Shown: positions 8,912 through 18,338, counted from the first letter of the stretch. The stretch is 64,000 nucleotides of DNA from UBA9732 sp963649615 (GCA_963649615.1 CAVJIN010000005.1:6218-70217), one strand, 5' to 3'. Numbers and translations: made by a program. The notes: generated from the sequence alone by a model not told the origin.

Positions 8912-10782
8912 TGCCACAAACAGATGCCAATGCAAATGAACTAATTTTAAGTTACCTCTCATCCTTAGATGAAGATTACTATTACTTTATAGCATCTAAC
9001 ATTTTAGGCAAAATCACCTCTCCTTTTAACAAACAGACATTAAACAGAAGTATTCTTTCTTTCTTCCTTAACCCTGAAAATTTAAGTGCACAAATATCTT
9101 CAATGGATGAGAGAGAAAAGCAAATGCTTGCTGTAGCTTGTCTTCTCAATGGAGCTCAAGAGCCTCAGTTTTTAGCTTTTTGTTCAGAGATGCCATATTA
9201 TGTACTCTCTCTCAAGCTAGAAAATCTTTGCGACAGATTGCTTTTATTTAAGATTCAAAAGGATTATGTAATAAATCCTCTTTTAAAATCCTACATTGAA
9301 AGCTTTATAACCTCTTCAATTGAAAAAAATAAGAAAAATGAGAATATACCTTTTGGAGAAGGAAATACTGCAAGAGCAGTTTTTAATCTTCTAATTAATG
9401 GCTCAGTGCCTCAAAGAGAAGCAAACGTTCATCATTTTATAAAATCCGGCCGTCTTGAATTAATTTTCCCAAAATTTGAAGAAAAACAGATGGTTCAAAT
9501 TTTCGAGCTCTATAAAAATCTTGCTCTTAAAACTAGGAGCATAGAGAGGAATGTGGAACACACCACTCTACATTTAGAAAATTGCAGAAAAACCTTAGAT
9601 CAGAACAACTTTAATCTTAACATGCATGCTCTTGAGGCTAAAAACGGCGAAACATCTGTTCTTGCATGTTGTAAAGCTTTAGCCGTATTAAGAGCTTTTC
9701 CAACCCTTTCATCTAACTTCAAATGCCTTATAGATTCTTTAAGCCCAAGTGTACCAGCTACTGACTTACTGGAAGATCTCAAAGCTCTTGGGATGGTCTA
9801 TACTGACACTAATATGGTATTTTTCAATGAATCTGTGCTAAAACAGGACATGGAAAGGTCTGAACTTACCATAAGTACAGACCTTACGGTATCCTATTAC
9901 GGAACTCCAAAAGCTACGGACATCCTCTTCCTTTTTGCAAATATCCAAACCTGTGACAATCTAGTAGTCTACACCATTACAAAAGACAGTTTTGCTAGAG
10001 GTTTAGATTTAGGGATTAGTAAAAAGACAATAGAAAACTACTTAAATAACAACTTAGTAAACTCGTACTTAGACCAATGGGAGAAGTCGGTTTCTAGAAT
10101 AAAACTCTATGAAGGAATTGTCTTAAATTGCACTAATGAAGTTTCAGTCATCGTAAAAGGTATTCCCGATATTTCAGACCACATTATGAAAGAATTCTCC
10201 GACAATCTATTTCTAATGAGAAAAAGTACTTTAAATTCTTGGAGTAAAGTCCTTGCAAAAGCAATGGATCTAGAAACTCTTCCAGCACCAATTGCAGAGC
10301 ATTTAGCAGAATCTGAACAAGATTTTACTACTCATCATAATTACAGTAGAGAGTTCATATTTCAAGCTAGAAGCGCCAAAGAGGAGAATATTACAACAGA
10401 AAACTGGAAAACTCTACAAGAAGAACTTATTGGATATGCAAAGAAAAGCGGCTGTCTTAATGCAGATCTTGAAGAATTAATTAACTCAAAGCTCATAATC
10501 TCAAAAAGCCAAATTGGAAAAAACTTTAAGTATTCAAAACTTTCTTCTGCAAGTGGTTTTGACTACAATGCAAAGCTTTCTTTAATAAAAAAAGCATCAG
10601 GCGCAAAACGTCACATACTAAGAATTGAACTTACCAATGAAAACCTCGTGGTACTTCCTATAGAATTAGTTAAAAACGGAAATGGAAAAGCCATTCTAAA
10701 AGCAAAAGTTATCCCTACTGGCGAAGAACGCAATATCCCAGTTGGCTCAATATTCAAGGTCTCTGAAACGCGTAGCATTTAG
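8911..10782 (+). CDS. XPB-associated protein with XPB N-domain-like segment
   Basis: This 623-residue protein is not an enzyme I can name. Its start codon shares one base with the stop of the XPB gene and has GAGG seven bases upstream, so the two are co-translated. The segment at about residues 323-430 (LTVSYYGTPKATDILFLF, YTITKDSFARGLDLGISK) has the spacing of the N-terminal domain of the XPB gene next door (IVQSDRTILLDV..HTYSISAISLWNAKSAG). The C-terminal 45 residues look like a small beta domain reminiscent of WYL. Actinobacteria carry a comparable helicase-associated protein beside XPB. Inference: it is a dedicated partner of the helicase. Confidence 0.65.
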   Translation: MPQTDANANELILSYLSSLDEDYYYFIASNILGKITSPFNKQTLNRSILSFFLNPENLSAQISSMDEREKQMLAVACLLNGAQEPQFLAFCSEMPYYVLSLKLENLCDRLLLFKIQKDYVINPLLKSYIESFITSSIEKNKKNENIPFGEGNTARAVFNLLINGSVPQREANVHHFIKSGRLELIFPKFEEKQMVQIFELYKNLALKTRSIERNVEHTTLHLENCRKTLDQNNFNLNMHALEAKNGETSVLACCKALAVLRAFPTLSSNFKCLIDSLSPSVPATDLLEDLKALGMVYTDTNMVFFNESVLKQDMERSELTISTDLTVSYYGTPKATDILFLFANIQTCDNLVVYTITKDSFARGLDLGISKKTIENYLNNNLVNSYLDQWEKSVSRIKLYEGIVLNCTNEVSVIVKGIPDISDHIMKEFSDNLFLMRKSTLNSWSKVLAKAMDLETLPAPIAEHLAESEQDFTTHHNYSREFIFQARSAKEENITTENWKTLQEELIGYAKKSGCLNADLEELINSKLIISKSQIGKNFKYSKLSSASGFDYNAKLSLIKKASGAKRHILRIELTNENLVVLPIELVKNGNGKAILKAKVIPTGEERNIPVGSIFKVSETRSI

Positions 10783-10797
10783 AGGTTTTTGCAAAAC
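10781..10797 (+). repeat. GAGGTTTTTGCAAAA palindrome family, copy 1 (half)
   Basis: AGAGGTTTTTGCAAAAC begins inside the TAG stop codon of the preceding gene. It matches the left arm and centre of the 20-base palindrome GAGGTTTTTGCAAAAACCTC found complete near 61.5 kb. Confidence 0.5.
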
Positions 10798-12770
10798 TAA
10801 CTTTCATCAGAACCAAACTCGGCTTCATACTCTTCACTTTTAGAAATCCACTCAAGTTCAGTTTCTTCTTTCTCAGATTGCAATGCCTCTAGCTGTTTTA
10901 CAAGTTGATTAATTTTCTCAACATTGCTGTAATTTTCATGAAGATTCATAAGAGCCTTAACCTCAGCAATCTTCATATCAAGAGAATCAGCTTTATTCAT
11001 AAGTTCTTTTAAATTAGATTTAAGTTTGTTCTTACGATTGCGTCTCTTGTTAGCCTCTGCTCTACTTTCTGCTGCAGTTGGAACATCAAAGTTAAAACTT
11101 GCAACAAAGTTCGCATTTGCAGTTGAATTTTGTTCTGTTGCGTGTACAGCAGAACGAGAAGGCTCCGTTGCAATTCCAAGCCTCTGATCCATCTTCCATT
11201 CAAAGTAATCGTAATCACCATTAAAGAATTCAGGGGCATCGGCAGAAAGATACAAAATCTTGTTAGCTAAAGCCCTAATAAAGTAAGCATCATGACTTAC
11301 AAAAATAACTGTTCCCTTGTAATTTTCAAGAGCCTTAAGCAACATGTCCTTTGCATTGATATCTAAATGGTTAGTGGGTTCGTCCAAAATTAACAGAGAA
11401 GCTGGTTGAAGCAAAATCTTCAACAAGGCAAGACGAGATCTTTCCCCACCAGAAAGAACACTCACCTTTTTATAAATATCATCGCCAGAAAACAGAAAAG
11501 AACCCAAAGCATTTCTAATTGAACCCTCAGTTCCATACGCCTGTACTTCAGAAAAAACTGTTCCACTCAAGTCAAGAGAGTCCTGAGTATCTTGAGCATA
11601 GTAGCCAACCTTAACCCCAGGACCAAGTCTTGTCACTCCAGAAAAATTTGAATCTTTTTGTGCAATAATCCTTAAAAGAGTACTCTTTCCAATGCCGTTA
11701 TGACCGGTTACAGCCAACCGCTGACCTTTAGAAACCAACATATTAAAATGGTCGAATATAACCTGATTACCGTATTTTTTTGTCATATCTTCAACAATTA
11801 CGACATCGTTTGGACTATGAGGTGGTTCTGGGAAAGAAAAATGAAGCGTCTTCAAATGAGAAGGAACAACTACAGGTTCAATCTTTTCTAATTGTTTAAT
11901 TCTGCTTTGAACTTGCTTACTTTTTGTCGCTTTATATCTAAAACGTTCTATAAACTGCTCTGTCCTGTCTATCTCCAATTGTTGTTTTTTATATGCAGCC
12001 TCAAGTTGCTGAATCTCAAGACGACGCTGGTTTTCATAGAACGTATAATTGCCACTATACCTAGTAAGCTTCCCATTGAAAAGTTCATAGACTTCATTAA
12101 CTGTATCATCCATAAAGCCCTTATCATGGCAAACCAAAAACAAAGAGCCTTTGTAAGATTTCAAAAAGTCCTTAAGCCACGTTCTAGCCTCAATGTCCAA
12201 ATAGTTTGTAGGCTCATCCAACATCATCAAATCTGGATCTTCACAAAGAACCTTTGCAAGCGCAATTCTCATTTGGTATCCGCCGGAAAACTCTCCGCAA
12301 GGTCGTTTTAAATCACTTTGAGAGAATCCCAATCCCTTGGCAATCAAAGACACCACAGCTTCTCTATCATAGTAAGGGCTATCCAATAGTTCTTCCTGCA
12401 GCTCATTTAATTCAACCAAAAGAGCTTCATTACTTGCACCTGAAGCCAAAAGAGCCTCAATCTCATGTTGACGCTTTAAATTTGCTTCAAATCTAGAAAA
12501 TCCCTTCTCAATTTCATCATAGACAGTTCCCTCTCTGAACACTATATCACTTTGCGGAAGGTATGAAATTCGCATGCCCTTAGTTTTTGTCACTTTTCCA
12601 CCATCACAAGGCATAATCCCAGCAATAATCTTCATTAAGGTAGATTTTCCCTCGCCATTTCCTCCTGCAAGGGCCGCTCTAGCATGTTCTCCCAACGTTA
12701 ATGAGGCATTTGTAAGTAAATTTCTATCTCCAAACGATAGGCTTATATTTTGAACTTGAAGTATTCCCAT
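10797..12770 (-). CDS. ABC-F family ATPase
   Basis: This 657-residue soluble protein has two ABC ATPase domains and no membrane segment, the ABC-F arrangement of ribosome-associated translation factors. Domain 1 has Walker A GGNGEGKST, signature FSGGYQMR and Walker B LMMLDEPTNYLD. Domain 2 has GHNGIGKST, LSGGERSR and LLILDEPTNHLD. A charged linker (AAYKKQQLEIDRTEQFIERFRYKA) separates them, and a C-terminal coiled coil of about 90 residues ends the protein. The ATG at 12770 (MGILQVQNISLSFGD) fits the family N-terminus; longer frames would run into the aroDE promoter. Subgroup (Uup or YdiF-like) is uncertain. Confidence 0.9.
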   Translation of the reverse strand: MGILQVQNISLSFGDRNLLTNASLTLGEHARAALAGGNGEGKSTLMKIIAGIMPCDGGKVTKTKGMRISYLPQSDIVFREGTVYDEIEKGFSRFEANLKRQHEIEALLASGASNEALLVELNELQEELLDSPYYDREAVVSLIAKGLGFSQSDLKRPCGEFSGGYQMRIALAKVLCEDPDLMMLDEPTNYLDIEARTWLKDFLKSYKGSLFLVCHDKGFMDDTVNEVYELFNGKLTRYSGNYTFYENQRRLEIQQLEAAYKKQQLEIDRTEQFIERFRYKATKSKQVQSRIKQLEKIEPVVVPSHLKTLHFSFPEPPHSPNDVVIVEDMTKKYGNQVIFDHFNMLVSKGQRLAVTGHNGIGKSTLLRIIAQKDSNFSGVTRLGPGVKVGYYAQDTQDSLDLSGTVFSEVQAYGTEGSIRNALGSFLFSGDDIYKKVSVLSGGERSRLALLKILLQPASLLILDEPTNHLDINAKDMLLKALENYKGTVIFVSHDAYFIRALANKILYLSADAPEFFNGDYDYFEWKMDQRLGIATEPSRSAVHATEQNSTANANFVASFNFDVPTAAESRAEANKRRNRKNKLKSNLKELMNKADSLDMKIAEVKALMNLHENYSNVEKINQLVKQLEALQSEKEETELEWISKSEEYEAEFGSDES

Positions 12771-12842
12771 AATTGTTCTTTTAATAACAAAATTCGTGTG
12801 ATATGCTACCATAGGAAGCCAAGCTTCTTCAAGGAGACTAAC

Positions 12843-14321
12843 ATGCTTTGTCTGACTCTAAACGGTGCAACAATGGAAGAAAACTACAATATTTTGGCCC
12901 AAAACGCCAGCTACGCATCACTTCTTGAACTCAGAATCGATACACTAAATCTAGACGACTTTACAGAACTAGAAAAGGCCACACTTTTTCCCTCTCACAC
13001 TTCGCTCCCAGTTATCCTTACATGCAGACGCCAGTCCGATGCCGGTGAATTTACCCAATCTGAAAGAAAACGGCTGTCACTTTTAAAGAAAGTTTCAGCT
13101 GGTACATTCACATATGTAGACCTAGAAGCCAATGTTCGCAAACCAGATTTAGAGACCTCTTTGCGTGCTCAAGGGAAAAAAATAATTAGGTCAATTCACA
13201 GTTTTGATAGCCTAAAAGACAATCTTAATGTAAAAATATCGCACATCATTGAAAAAGGAGACATCCCAAAGATAGCCATACAAATTAATGGCATTGCAGA
13301 TCTCGTAAAGCTTTTTAAGCTTGGAGAGAGGTTCAAAGGAAAAGAAGAAATAATAATTATCGGGATGGGAAAATATGGTCTTGCATCTCGTGTACTGTAT
13401 AAAAAACTTGGTTCAATGCTAACCTTTTGTGCAACAAGCGACCCCAAAGCAGTTGGCCTTATAAGCATAAAAACCATGAAACAGTTGTATCGTGCAGACC
13501 AAGTAAAAGAGTCCACGCAAGTATATGGCGTAATTGGGGATCCTGTTGGGAAAAGCATATCGCCAGCAATCCAAAACCTAGGCTTTAAGGCAATAAATGA
13601 AAATGCAATTTACGTACCATTTAACGTAGATGATGTCAAGCAATTCTTTGTGCTGGCTTCAATTTTAGATATCCAAGGCTTTTCAGTTACCGTGCCACAT
13701 AAAATACACGTTTTACCATATCTTGGACACACAAGCAGAGAAGTCAGGCAACTAGGCTCGTGCAATACAGTATGCAAAAAAAACAATCTCTGGCGAGGTA
13801 GCAACACAGATTACTACGGCTTTATAGAGCTAATTGAAAAACCTCTCAAAGCTGGTAAAATCAAAAAAGCTCTTGTTCTTGGAGCTGGTGGAAGTGCAAG
13901 GGCAATTGTCTGGGCGCTTCGAAACCACAACGTAAGTATCACAATACTAAACAGAACTTTAGAACATGCCAAAGCCCTTGCACAAGAAATATCTTGTGAT
14001 TTTGGAGCTCTTTCAGAAGTCAGCAAATACAGTGGCAAAGTAGATATCATAGTTCAAACAACATCCATGGGAATGGATAGTTCTCAGGACCCAGAAAACG
14101 ACCCAGCAAAAGATTTCATTTACAATGGAACAGAATTCGCGTGCGATTTGGTCTATAGACCACATGAAACAGCATTCTTAAAACATGCAAAACAAGCCGG
14201 GTGCAAACTCATATATGGCATAGATATGCTTATTGCCCAAGGCAAACTCCAGTTCTCCAGTTTTACTGGCTCAGTCTATCCTGCTGAAATCACAACTGAA
14301 CAGATTACATCTGTCCTCTAA
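12843..14321 (+). CDS. aroDE: Bifunctional 3-dehydroquinate dehydratase / shikimate dehydrogenase
   Basis: This 492-residue protein fuses two shikimate enzymes. Residues 1-215 are a type I dehydroquinase: LLELRIDTL, ILTCRRQSDAGEF, the active-site IRSIHSFDS and a lysine in DIPKIAIQING for the Schiff base. Residues about 222-492 are shikimate dehydrogenase: YGVIGDPVGKSISPAIQN, FSVTVPHKI with the catalytic Lys, SNTDYYGF and the NADP loop VLGAGGSARAIVWAL. The start at 12843 has AAGGAG nine bases upstream. Such fusions are known in chlamydiae, spirochaetes and plants. With aroK and aroC nearby, much of the late pathway is here. Confidence 0.95.
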   Translation: MLCLTLNGATMEENYNILAQNASYASLLELRIDTLNLDDFTELEKATLFPSHTSLPVILTCRRQSDAGEFTQSERKRLSLLKKVSAGTFTYVDLEANVRKPDLETSLRAQGKKIIRSIHSFDSLKDNLNVKISHIIEKGDIPKIAIQINGIADLVKLFKLGERFKGKEEIIIIGMGKYGLASRVLYKKLGSMLTFCATSDPKAVGLISIKTMKQLYRADQVKESTQVYGVIGDPVGKSISPAIQNLGFKAINENAIYVPFNVDDVKQFFVLASILDIQGFSVTVPHKIHVLPYLGHTSREVRQLGSCNTVCKKNNLWRGSNTDYYGFIELIEKPLKAGKIKKALVLGAGGSARAIVWALRNHNVSITILNRTLEHAKALAQEISCDFGALSEVSKYSGKVDIIVQTTSMGMDSSQDPENDPAKDFIYNGTEFACDLVYRPHETAFLKHAKQAGCKLIYGIDMLIAQGKLQFSSFTGSVYPAEITTEQITSVL

Positions 14322-14348
14322 ATATATTTGGAAAACCCCTCTAAACGC

Positions 14349-14377
14349 TTGTACTTTTTAGCCCTTTTTGTCATAAT
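14349..14377 (+). promoter_or_regulatory. Sigma-70-type promoter of rpsB-tsf
   Basis: TTGTAC (14349-14354) and CATAAT (14372-14377) are separated by 17 bases. Transcription would start near 14384, giving a leader of about 137 bases before rpsB. Confidence 0.6.
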
Positions 14378-14383
14378 GCAGGT

Positions 14384-14520
14384 ACTGTCCAAGCGTCGTT
14401 GACGTAGGAGACAGAATATCCGCTTAAGGTATCTATGATACCAAAAGTGAGAAATAGTTGAAGGGGACGGAAACCCAAAAGAAATCCAAAAGGGAGCCGT
14501 CACGTATAGGAGTCAGTAAA
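14384..14520 (+). promoter_or_regulatory. Structured 5' leader of rpsB
   Basis: The leader contains a GGTATC-TAT-GATACC hairpin (about 14428-14442) and a longer-range stem GACGG (14466-14470) with CCGTC (14497-14501), inside which CCC (14474-14476) can pair with GGG (14492-14494). The second stem ends about nine bases before the AGGAG of rpsB. Autoregulation of rpsB-tsf by S2 is known in other bacteria; that this leader does so is inference. Confidence 0.4.
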
Positions 14521-15351
14521 ATGGCAGTAGTAACAATGAAAAGTCTGCTTGAAGCAGGCGTTCATTTTGGTCATCAAACAAAGAGATGGAATCCAAAGAT
14601 GGCCAGTTACATTTTCTCAGAGAGAAATGGAATTCACATCATTGACCTTCAGAAAACAACAGCATGCATTGTAGAAGCATATGAAGCTGTTCGTGCACAG
14701 GTCAAAAACAACAAGACAGTTCTTTTCGTAGGAACAAAAAAGCAGGCACAGCAGGCAATTGAAACAGAAGCAAAACGCTGTGGAATGCCTTATGTCAACA
14801 ATCGTTGGCTTGGTGGTATGCTCACAAACTTCTCAACAATCAAGAAGTCAATTGCAACACTTAAGAGAATTGAAAAACAATCTATTGATGGAACATTCGA
14901 GAGCCTCACAAAGAAAGAAGTTGCTCTTCTTACAAAGCAGAAGGCAAAACTTGAAAAGAACCTTGGCGGTATCAAAGATATGACAGAGCTTCCTGGTATC
15001 ATTTTTGTTATTGATACAAGAAAAGAAGCTATTGCTGTTGCAGAGGCTAAGCGTCTTGGAATTCCAGTTGTAGCAGTTGTTGATACAAACTGTGATCCTA
15101 CAGACATCACATATCCAATCCCAGGCAACGATGACGCAATCAGAGCAATCAGCCTTTTTGTTGAAATCATTGCTAATGCAGTAATTGATGCAGACAATGA
15201 AGTTGGCATCCAGATTATTGAATCCCTCCCTGCAAACGAAGAAGAAGCTGCAGCACTTGAAGCACAGGGTGCACCAGTTGATAAGGATGCAGAAGAAGAG
15301 GAAGAGATTGAAGAAGAAGAAGTTGACGAAGATAAAGAAGATAAGGAGTAA
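14521..15351 (+). CDS. rpsB: 30S ribosomal protein S2
   Basis: This 276-residue protein begins MAVVTMKSLLEAGVHFGHQTKRWNPKM, the S2 hallmark, and contains RWLGGMLTNFSTIKKS and PGIIFVIDTRKEAIAVAEA. S2 binds the 16S rRNA head-body junction late in assembly. The start at 14521 follows AGGAG. The C-terminal 45 residues are strongly acidic (runs of Glu and Asp), an extension beyond the typical 230-250 residues. It is followed three bases later by tsf, the classical pairing. Confidence 0.98.
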   Translation: MAVVTMKSLLEAGVHFGHQTKRWNPKMASYIFSERNGIHIIDLQKTTACIVEAYEAVRAQVKNNKTVLFVGTKKQAQQAIETEAKRCGMPYVNNRWLGGMLTNFSTIKKSIATLKRIEKQSIDGTFESLTKKEVALLTKQKAKLEKNLGGIKDMTELPGIIFVIDTRKEAIAVAEAKRLGIPVVAVVDTNCDPTDITYPIPGNDDAIRAISLFVEIIANAVIDADNEVGIQIIESLPANEEEAAALEAQGAPVDKDAEEEEEIEEEEVDEDKEDKE

Positions 15352-15354
15352 TTT

Positions 15355-16197
15355 ATGGAAATCACAATGGATATGATTAAACAGCTCCGTGAGCAGACAC
15401 ATGCTGGAATCATGGACTGTAAGAAGGCCCTCCAGTCAAGCAATGGTGACTTCGCAAAAGCTGAAGAATACCTCAAGAAGGTTGGACTTGCAGCAGTTGA
15501 AAAGCGTGTTGACCGTGCAACAGACAACGGCAGAGTCTCATTCGTAATTACAGACAAGAAAGCTGTCATGGTTGATGTATCATGCGAAACTGACTTTGTT
15601 GCTCGTAATGCAGAGTTCAAAAAACTTGGTGAAGACCTTTGCAACCTCGCAATTGCTAAAGGATACACTCAGCCAACTGAAGACATGGAAGACCTTGTTA
15701 AGAAACTCATTGCAACAATCAATGAGAATATGAAGATTAAGAAGATGGTTGTTCTTGATATTCCAGCAAACAACATGGTTCAGGGATACAGCCACGCAGA
15801 TGGAAACATTGGTGTATTGGTTCAGTTCAAGGCTTCTGATAACGCAATTTTTGCAAACGAAGACTTCAAGACTCTTGCTTTCAATACAGCAATGCATGTT
15901 TGTGCAGCAGCTCCTATGTATCTTGATGATACATGTGTTCCAAAAGAGTATGAAGATGAACAACTGGATATCTTCCAGGCTCAGGTTTCTAAGATGGATA
16001 AACCAGAGAAGGTTCTTCAGGGAATTGTCAGAGGTAAGCTTGCAAAGCATTATGCAGAAATCTGCTTGATGGATCAGGTTTTCCAGATCAGCAATGACGA
16101 TGGCCTTTCAGTAAAGCAGCTCTTTGCTAAATTCAACAAAGAACACGGCTCAGATGTACAAATTGTTGCATACGAGCGTTTCCTTGCTGGTGCTTAA
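15355..16197 (+). CDS. tsf: Elongation factor Ts
   Basis: This 280-residue protein is the nucleotide exchange factor for EF-Tu. The N-terminal UBA-like domain carries LREQTHAGIMDCKKAL, and the signature VSCETDFVARNAEF follows. Full length is similar to the E. coli type with two core subdomains and a C-terminal module. AAGGAG lies upstream of the ATG. A rho-independent terminator follows at 16211, so rpsB-tsf form a unit with some separation from frr. Confidence 0.98.
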   Translation: MEITMDMIKQLREQTHAGIMDCKKALQSSNGDFAKAEEYLKKVGLAAVEKRVDRATDNGRVSFVITDKKAVMVDVSCETDFVARNAEFKKLGEDLCNLAIAKGYTQPTEDMEDLVKKLIATINENMKIKKMVVLDIPANNMVQGYSHADGNIGVLVQFKASDNAIFANEDFKTLAFNTAMHVCAAAPMYLDDTCVPKEYEDEQLDIFQAQVSKMDKPEKVLQGIVRGKLAKHYAEICLMDQVFQISNDDGLSVKQLFAKFNKEHGSDVQIVAYERFLAGA

Positions 16198-16210
16198 TTT
16201 TTAAAATCAA

Positions 16211-16246
16211 AAGGCCGTTACATCTTTAGTGGCGGCCTTTATTTTC
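16211..16246 (+). terminator. Terminator after tsf
   Basis: The stem AAGGCCG (16211-16217) / CGGCCTT (16233-16239) is followed by a T-rich tract. It lies between tsf and frr, so frr may depend on readthrough or its own promoter. Confidence 0.8.
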
Positions 16247-16261
16247 CTATAGGAGTTCAAA

Positions 16262-16816
16262 ATGCAGCAGGTACTTTCCAATTGCGAAGAAAAGATGAAC
16301 AAGAGCATTGCGGCTCTTAATGCAGACTACCTTTCACTCAGAACCGGCAGAGCTTCTGCAGCTATCTTTGATAAAGTTAGAGTTGATTATTACGGACAAG
16401 AAACCCCTCTAAATCAAGTAGCATCAGTATCGGTCCCAGAAGCAAGACTGGTTGTAATTCAACCTTGGGATAAATCCCTTCTCAGCGTAATTGAGAAAGC
16501 AATTCAAAAGAGTGATCTTGGTCTTAATCCATCAAATGATGGAAAACTTCTTAGAATTAACTTCCCTCCTCTCACACAAGACAGAAGAAAAGAACTTGCA
16601 AAACAGGCAAAAGGTCTTGCAGAAAATGCAAGAGTTGCAATTCGTAACGTTAGACGTGATGGCATGGAAGATATTAAGAAACTTCAAAAAGCCGGAACAA
16701 TCTCAGAAGATGAGCAGAAGGATGGGGAAACCAAACTTCAAAAGATGACAGACTCCCATATAGCACAGATTAACGATCTTGCAACTTCAAAAGAAAAGGA
16801 AATCATGGAGGTCTAA
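16262..16816 (+). CDS. frr: Ribosome recycling factor
   Basis: This 184-residue protein splits post-termination ribosomes with EF-G. It contains LRTGRASAAIFDKVRVDYYG, LNQVASVSVPEARLVVIQPWDKS and the C-terminal ENARVAIRNVRRDGMEDIKK, all typical. It starts after AGGAG at 16262 and shares its last base with uppS (TAATG), indicating coupling to the isoprenoid/phospholipid genes. Confidence 0.98.
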   Translation: MQQVLSNCEEKMNKSIAALNADYLSLRTGRASAAIFDKVRVDYYGQETPLNQVASVSVPEARLVVIQPWDKSLLSVIEKAIQKSDLGLNPSNDGKLLRINFPPLTQDRRKELAKQAKGLAENARVAIRNVRRDGMEDIKKLQKAGTISEDEQKDGETKLQKMTDSHIAQINDLATSKEKEIMEV

Positions 16817-17493
16817 TGCATCTAGGCTTAATCATGGATGGCAATGGCCGCTGGGCAACCCAGCGGCATCTGCCACGAGCTGCAGGACATCTTGAAGGAA
16901 TGAAAGCCTGTAAAAGAATTATTCTAGCAGCAAAAAAACTTAACATTAACTATCTTACCCTCTATGTGTTCTCAACAGAAAATTGGAAACGGCCAGAACA
17001 AGAGGTTAATTATTTAATGAATATCTTGGCAAAAAAACTGCCCGGAGAAATTAAATTTTATCAAGAAAACAACATAAGACTCCTATTTAGAGGCAACATA
17101 GACGCATTACCAGAAGAAGCTAGAGAAGGAGTTGAAAAAACAATAGAAGATACAAGTACAAATGATGGCATAACAGTAGTTTTAGCAGTCAATTATGGCG
17201 GACAAGACGAAATAGCTAGAGCCTGTAACAGATTCATCAAAAATAACCCAGGAAAACTCATCACAATAGATGACATCCAAAAAAACTTAGACACACCAGA
17301 AGTTCCTGCTCCAGATTTAATTGCTAGAAGCGCTGGTGAAATGAGACTTAGCAATTTTATGCTTTGGGACAGTGCTTATGCAGAATTCCTTGCTCTTGAC
17401 ACGTTATGGCCAGACTGGGGACAAGAACAACTTGAAACTTGCCTTGAAGCACTCTCAAAACGCGTACGAAAGTTTGGAGGGCTAAAAGCCTAA
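16816..17493 (+). CDS. uppS: Undecaprenyl diphosphate synthase
   Basis: This 225-residue cis-prenyltransferase makes the C55 lipid carrier for peptidoglycan. The P-loop-like MDGNGRWATQRHLPRAAGH, LTLYVFSTENWKRP and C-terminal DLIARSAGEMRLSNFMLWDSAYAEF motifs are present. It is slightly shorter than most homologues (about 240-250). It shares single-base overlaps with both frr and cdsA. Confidence 0.96.
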   Translation: MHLGLIMDGNGRWATQRHLPRAAGHLEGMKACKRIILAAKKLNINYLTLYVFSTENWKRPEQEVNYLMNILAKKLPGEIKFYQENNIRLLFRGNIDALPEEAREGVEKTIEDTSTNDGITVVLAVNYGGQDEIARACNRFIKNNPGKLITIDDIQKNLDTPEVPAPDLIARSAGEMRLSNFMLWDSAYAEFLALDTLWPDWGQEQLETCLEALSKRVRKFGGLKA

Positions 17494-18335
17494 TGGAAAA
17501 AAATCTAAAACAACGCATTTTTACTTGCATAGTTGGTGTCCCTGCCGTGGTAGTGGGCATTTTTTGTTTCCAAGACTACAATTTCATAGTTTTCAGTGCC
17601 TTGATAGTTGTCTTTGCAGTACTTGGCACGCTAGAAATGAGCAAGATGCTTTTTGCCGGCAAAGTTGGCTTAATTGCCATTCTAGCCCCACTACTAACAG
17701 TCATCCAATACCTCCAAGGCATCTTAGACTGGCCTTCAGAAACACTGGATTTGACCTTCACGCTTCTCCTATTAATTACTTTCTCCACCGAGATTAAACT
17801 TGGTGAGACCGATAATTTTAAGGGCTCCCTTATGAGAGCGGCAAAAAAGTGCTTACTAATTATTTACCCAAATTACCTACTCACTTTTATGCTTAGGATG
17901 CTTGCCATTCCAACAACCACAGCCTACACAATCATTACATTCATGTTACTGGTATTCTCAAACGATATCTTTGCTTACGTCTTTGGCAGACTATTTGGCA
18001 AAAATAACAAAGGAATTTTCAAAGTAAGTCCAAAGAAAAGCATTGCTGGCTTTATTGGTGGCATGCTTTGTTGTATAGGAATGAGCATTCTTATGTTCAC
18101 AATTTGCGAAACTCACCTACCAAACATGAGTATTTTAAGTCAAATAATTCTTGGATTTACAATGAGCATAACAGCTAACATTGGAGATCTCTTGGAAAGT
18201 GCTTTTAAGAGATCGGCTAATGTAAAGGACTCTGGAAATATTATACCTGGCAGAGGTGGCATACTTGATTCAATGGATTCTCTTATTTCAAGCGCCCCAA
18301 TCTTCTTTATTTTAATCACACTTTTGGCTAGGTAA
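17493..18335 (+). CDS. cdsA: Phosphatidate cytidylyltransferase
   Basis: This 280-residue integral membrane enzyme makes CDP-diacylglycerol. About eight hydrophobic segments are visible. The C-terminal signature reads KRSANVKDSGNIIPGRGGILDSMDS; the commonly cited form is KD-G--IPGHGG-LDR-D, so His is replaced by Arg and the DR by DS. The arrangement is otherwise intact. The gene starts on the stop of uppS and is followed by dxr after three bases. Confidence 0.93.
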   Translation: MEKNLKQRIFTCIVGVPAVVVGIFCFQDYNFIVFSALIVVFAVLGTLEMSKMLFAGKVGLIAILAPLLTVIQYLQGILDWPSETLDLTFTLLLLITFSTEIKLGETDNFKGSLMRAAKKCLLIIYPNYLLTFMLRMLAIPTTTAYTIITFMLLVFSNDIFAYVFGRLFGKNNKGIFKVSPKKSIAGFIGGMLCCIGMSILMFTICETHLPNMSILSQIILGFTMSITANIGDLLESAFKRSANVKDSGNIIPGRGGILDSMDSLISSAPIFFILITLLAR

Positions 18336-18338
18336 AAT

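Noticed and set aside
11892..12311. A 139-codon plus-strand open frame inside the ABC-F gene
   Set aside because: Antisense shadow of a conserved ATPase domain, without a ribosome site or recognisable protein pattern.
12771..12812. Longer N-terminus of the ABC-F protein (start at 12812)
   Set aside because: The added 14 residues do not fit the family and would overlap the leader of aroDE; MGILQVQN at 12770 matches ABC-F starts.
14790..15668. A 292-codon minus-strand open frame across rpsB and tsf
   Set aside because: It is antisense to two certain genes, is Ser-rich as expected from the opposite frame of Glu/Lys-rich coding sequence, and has no signals.
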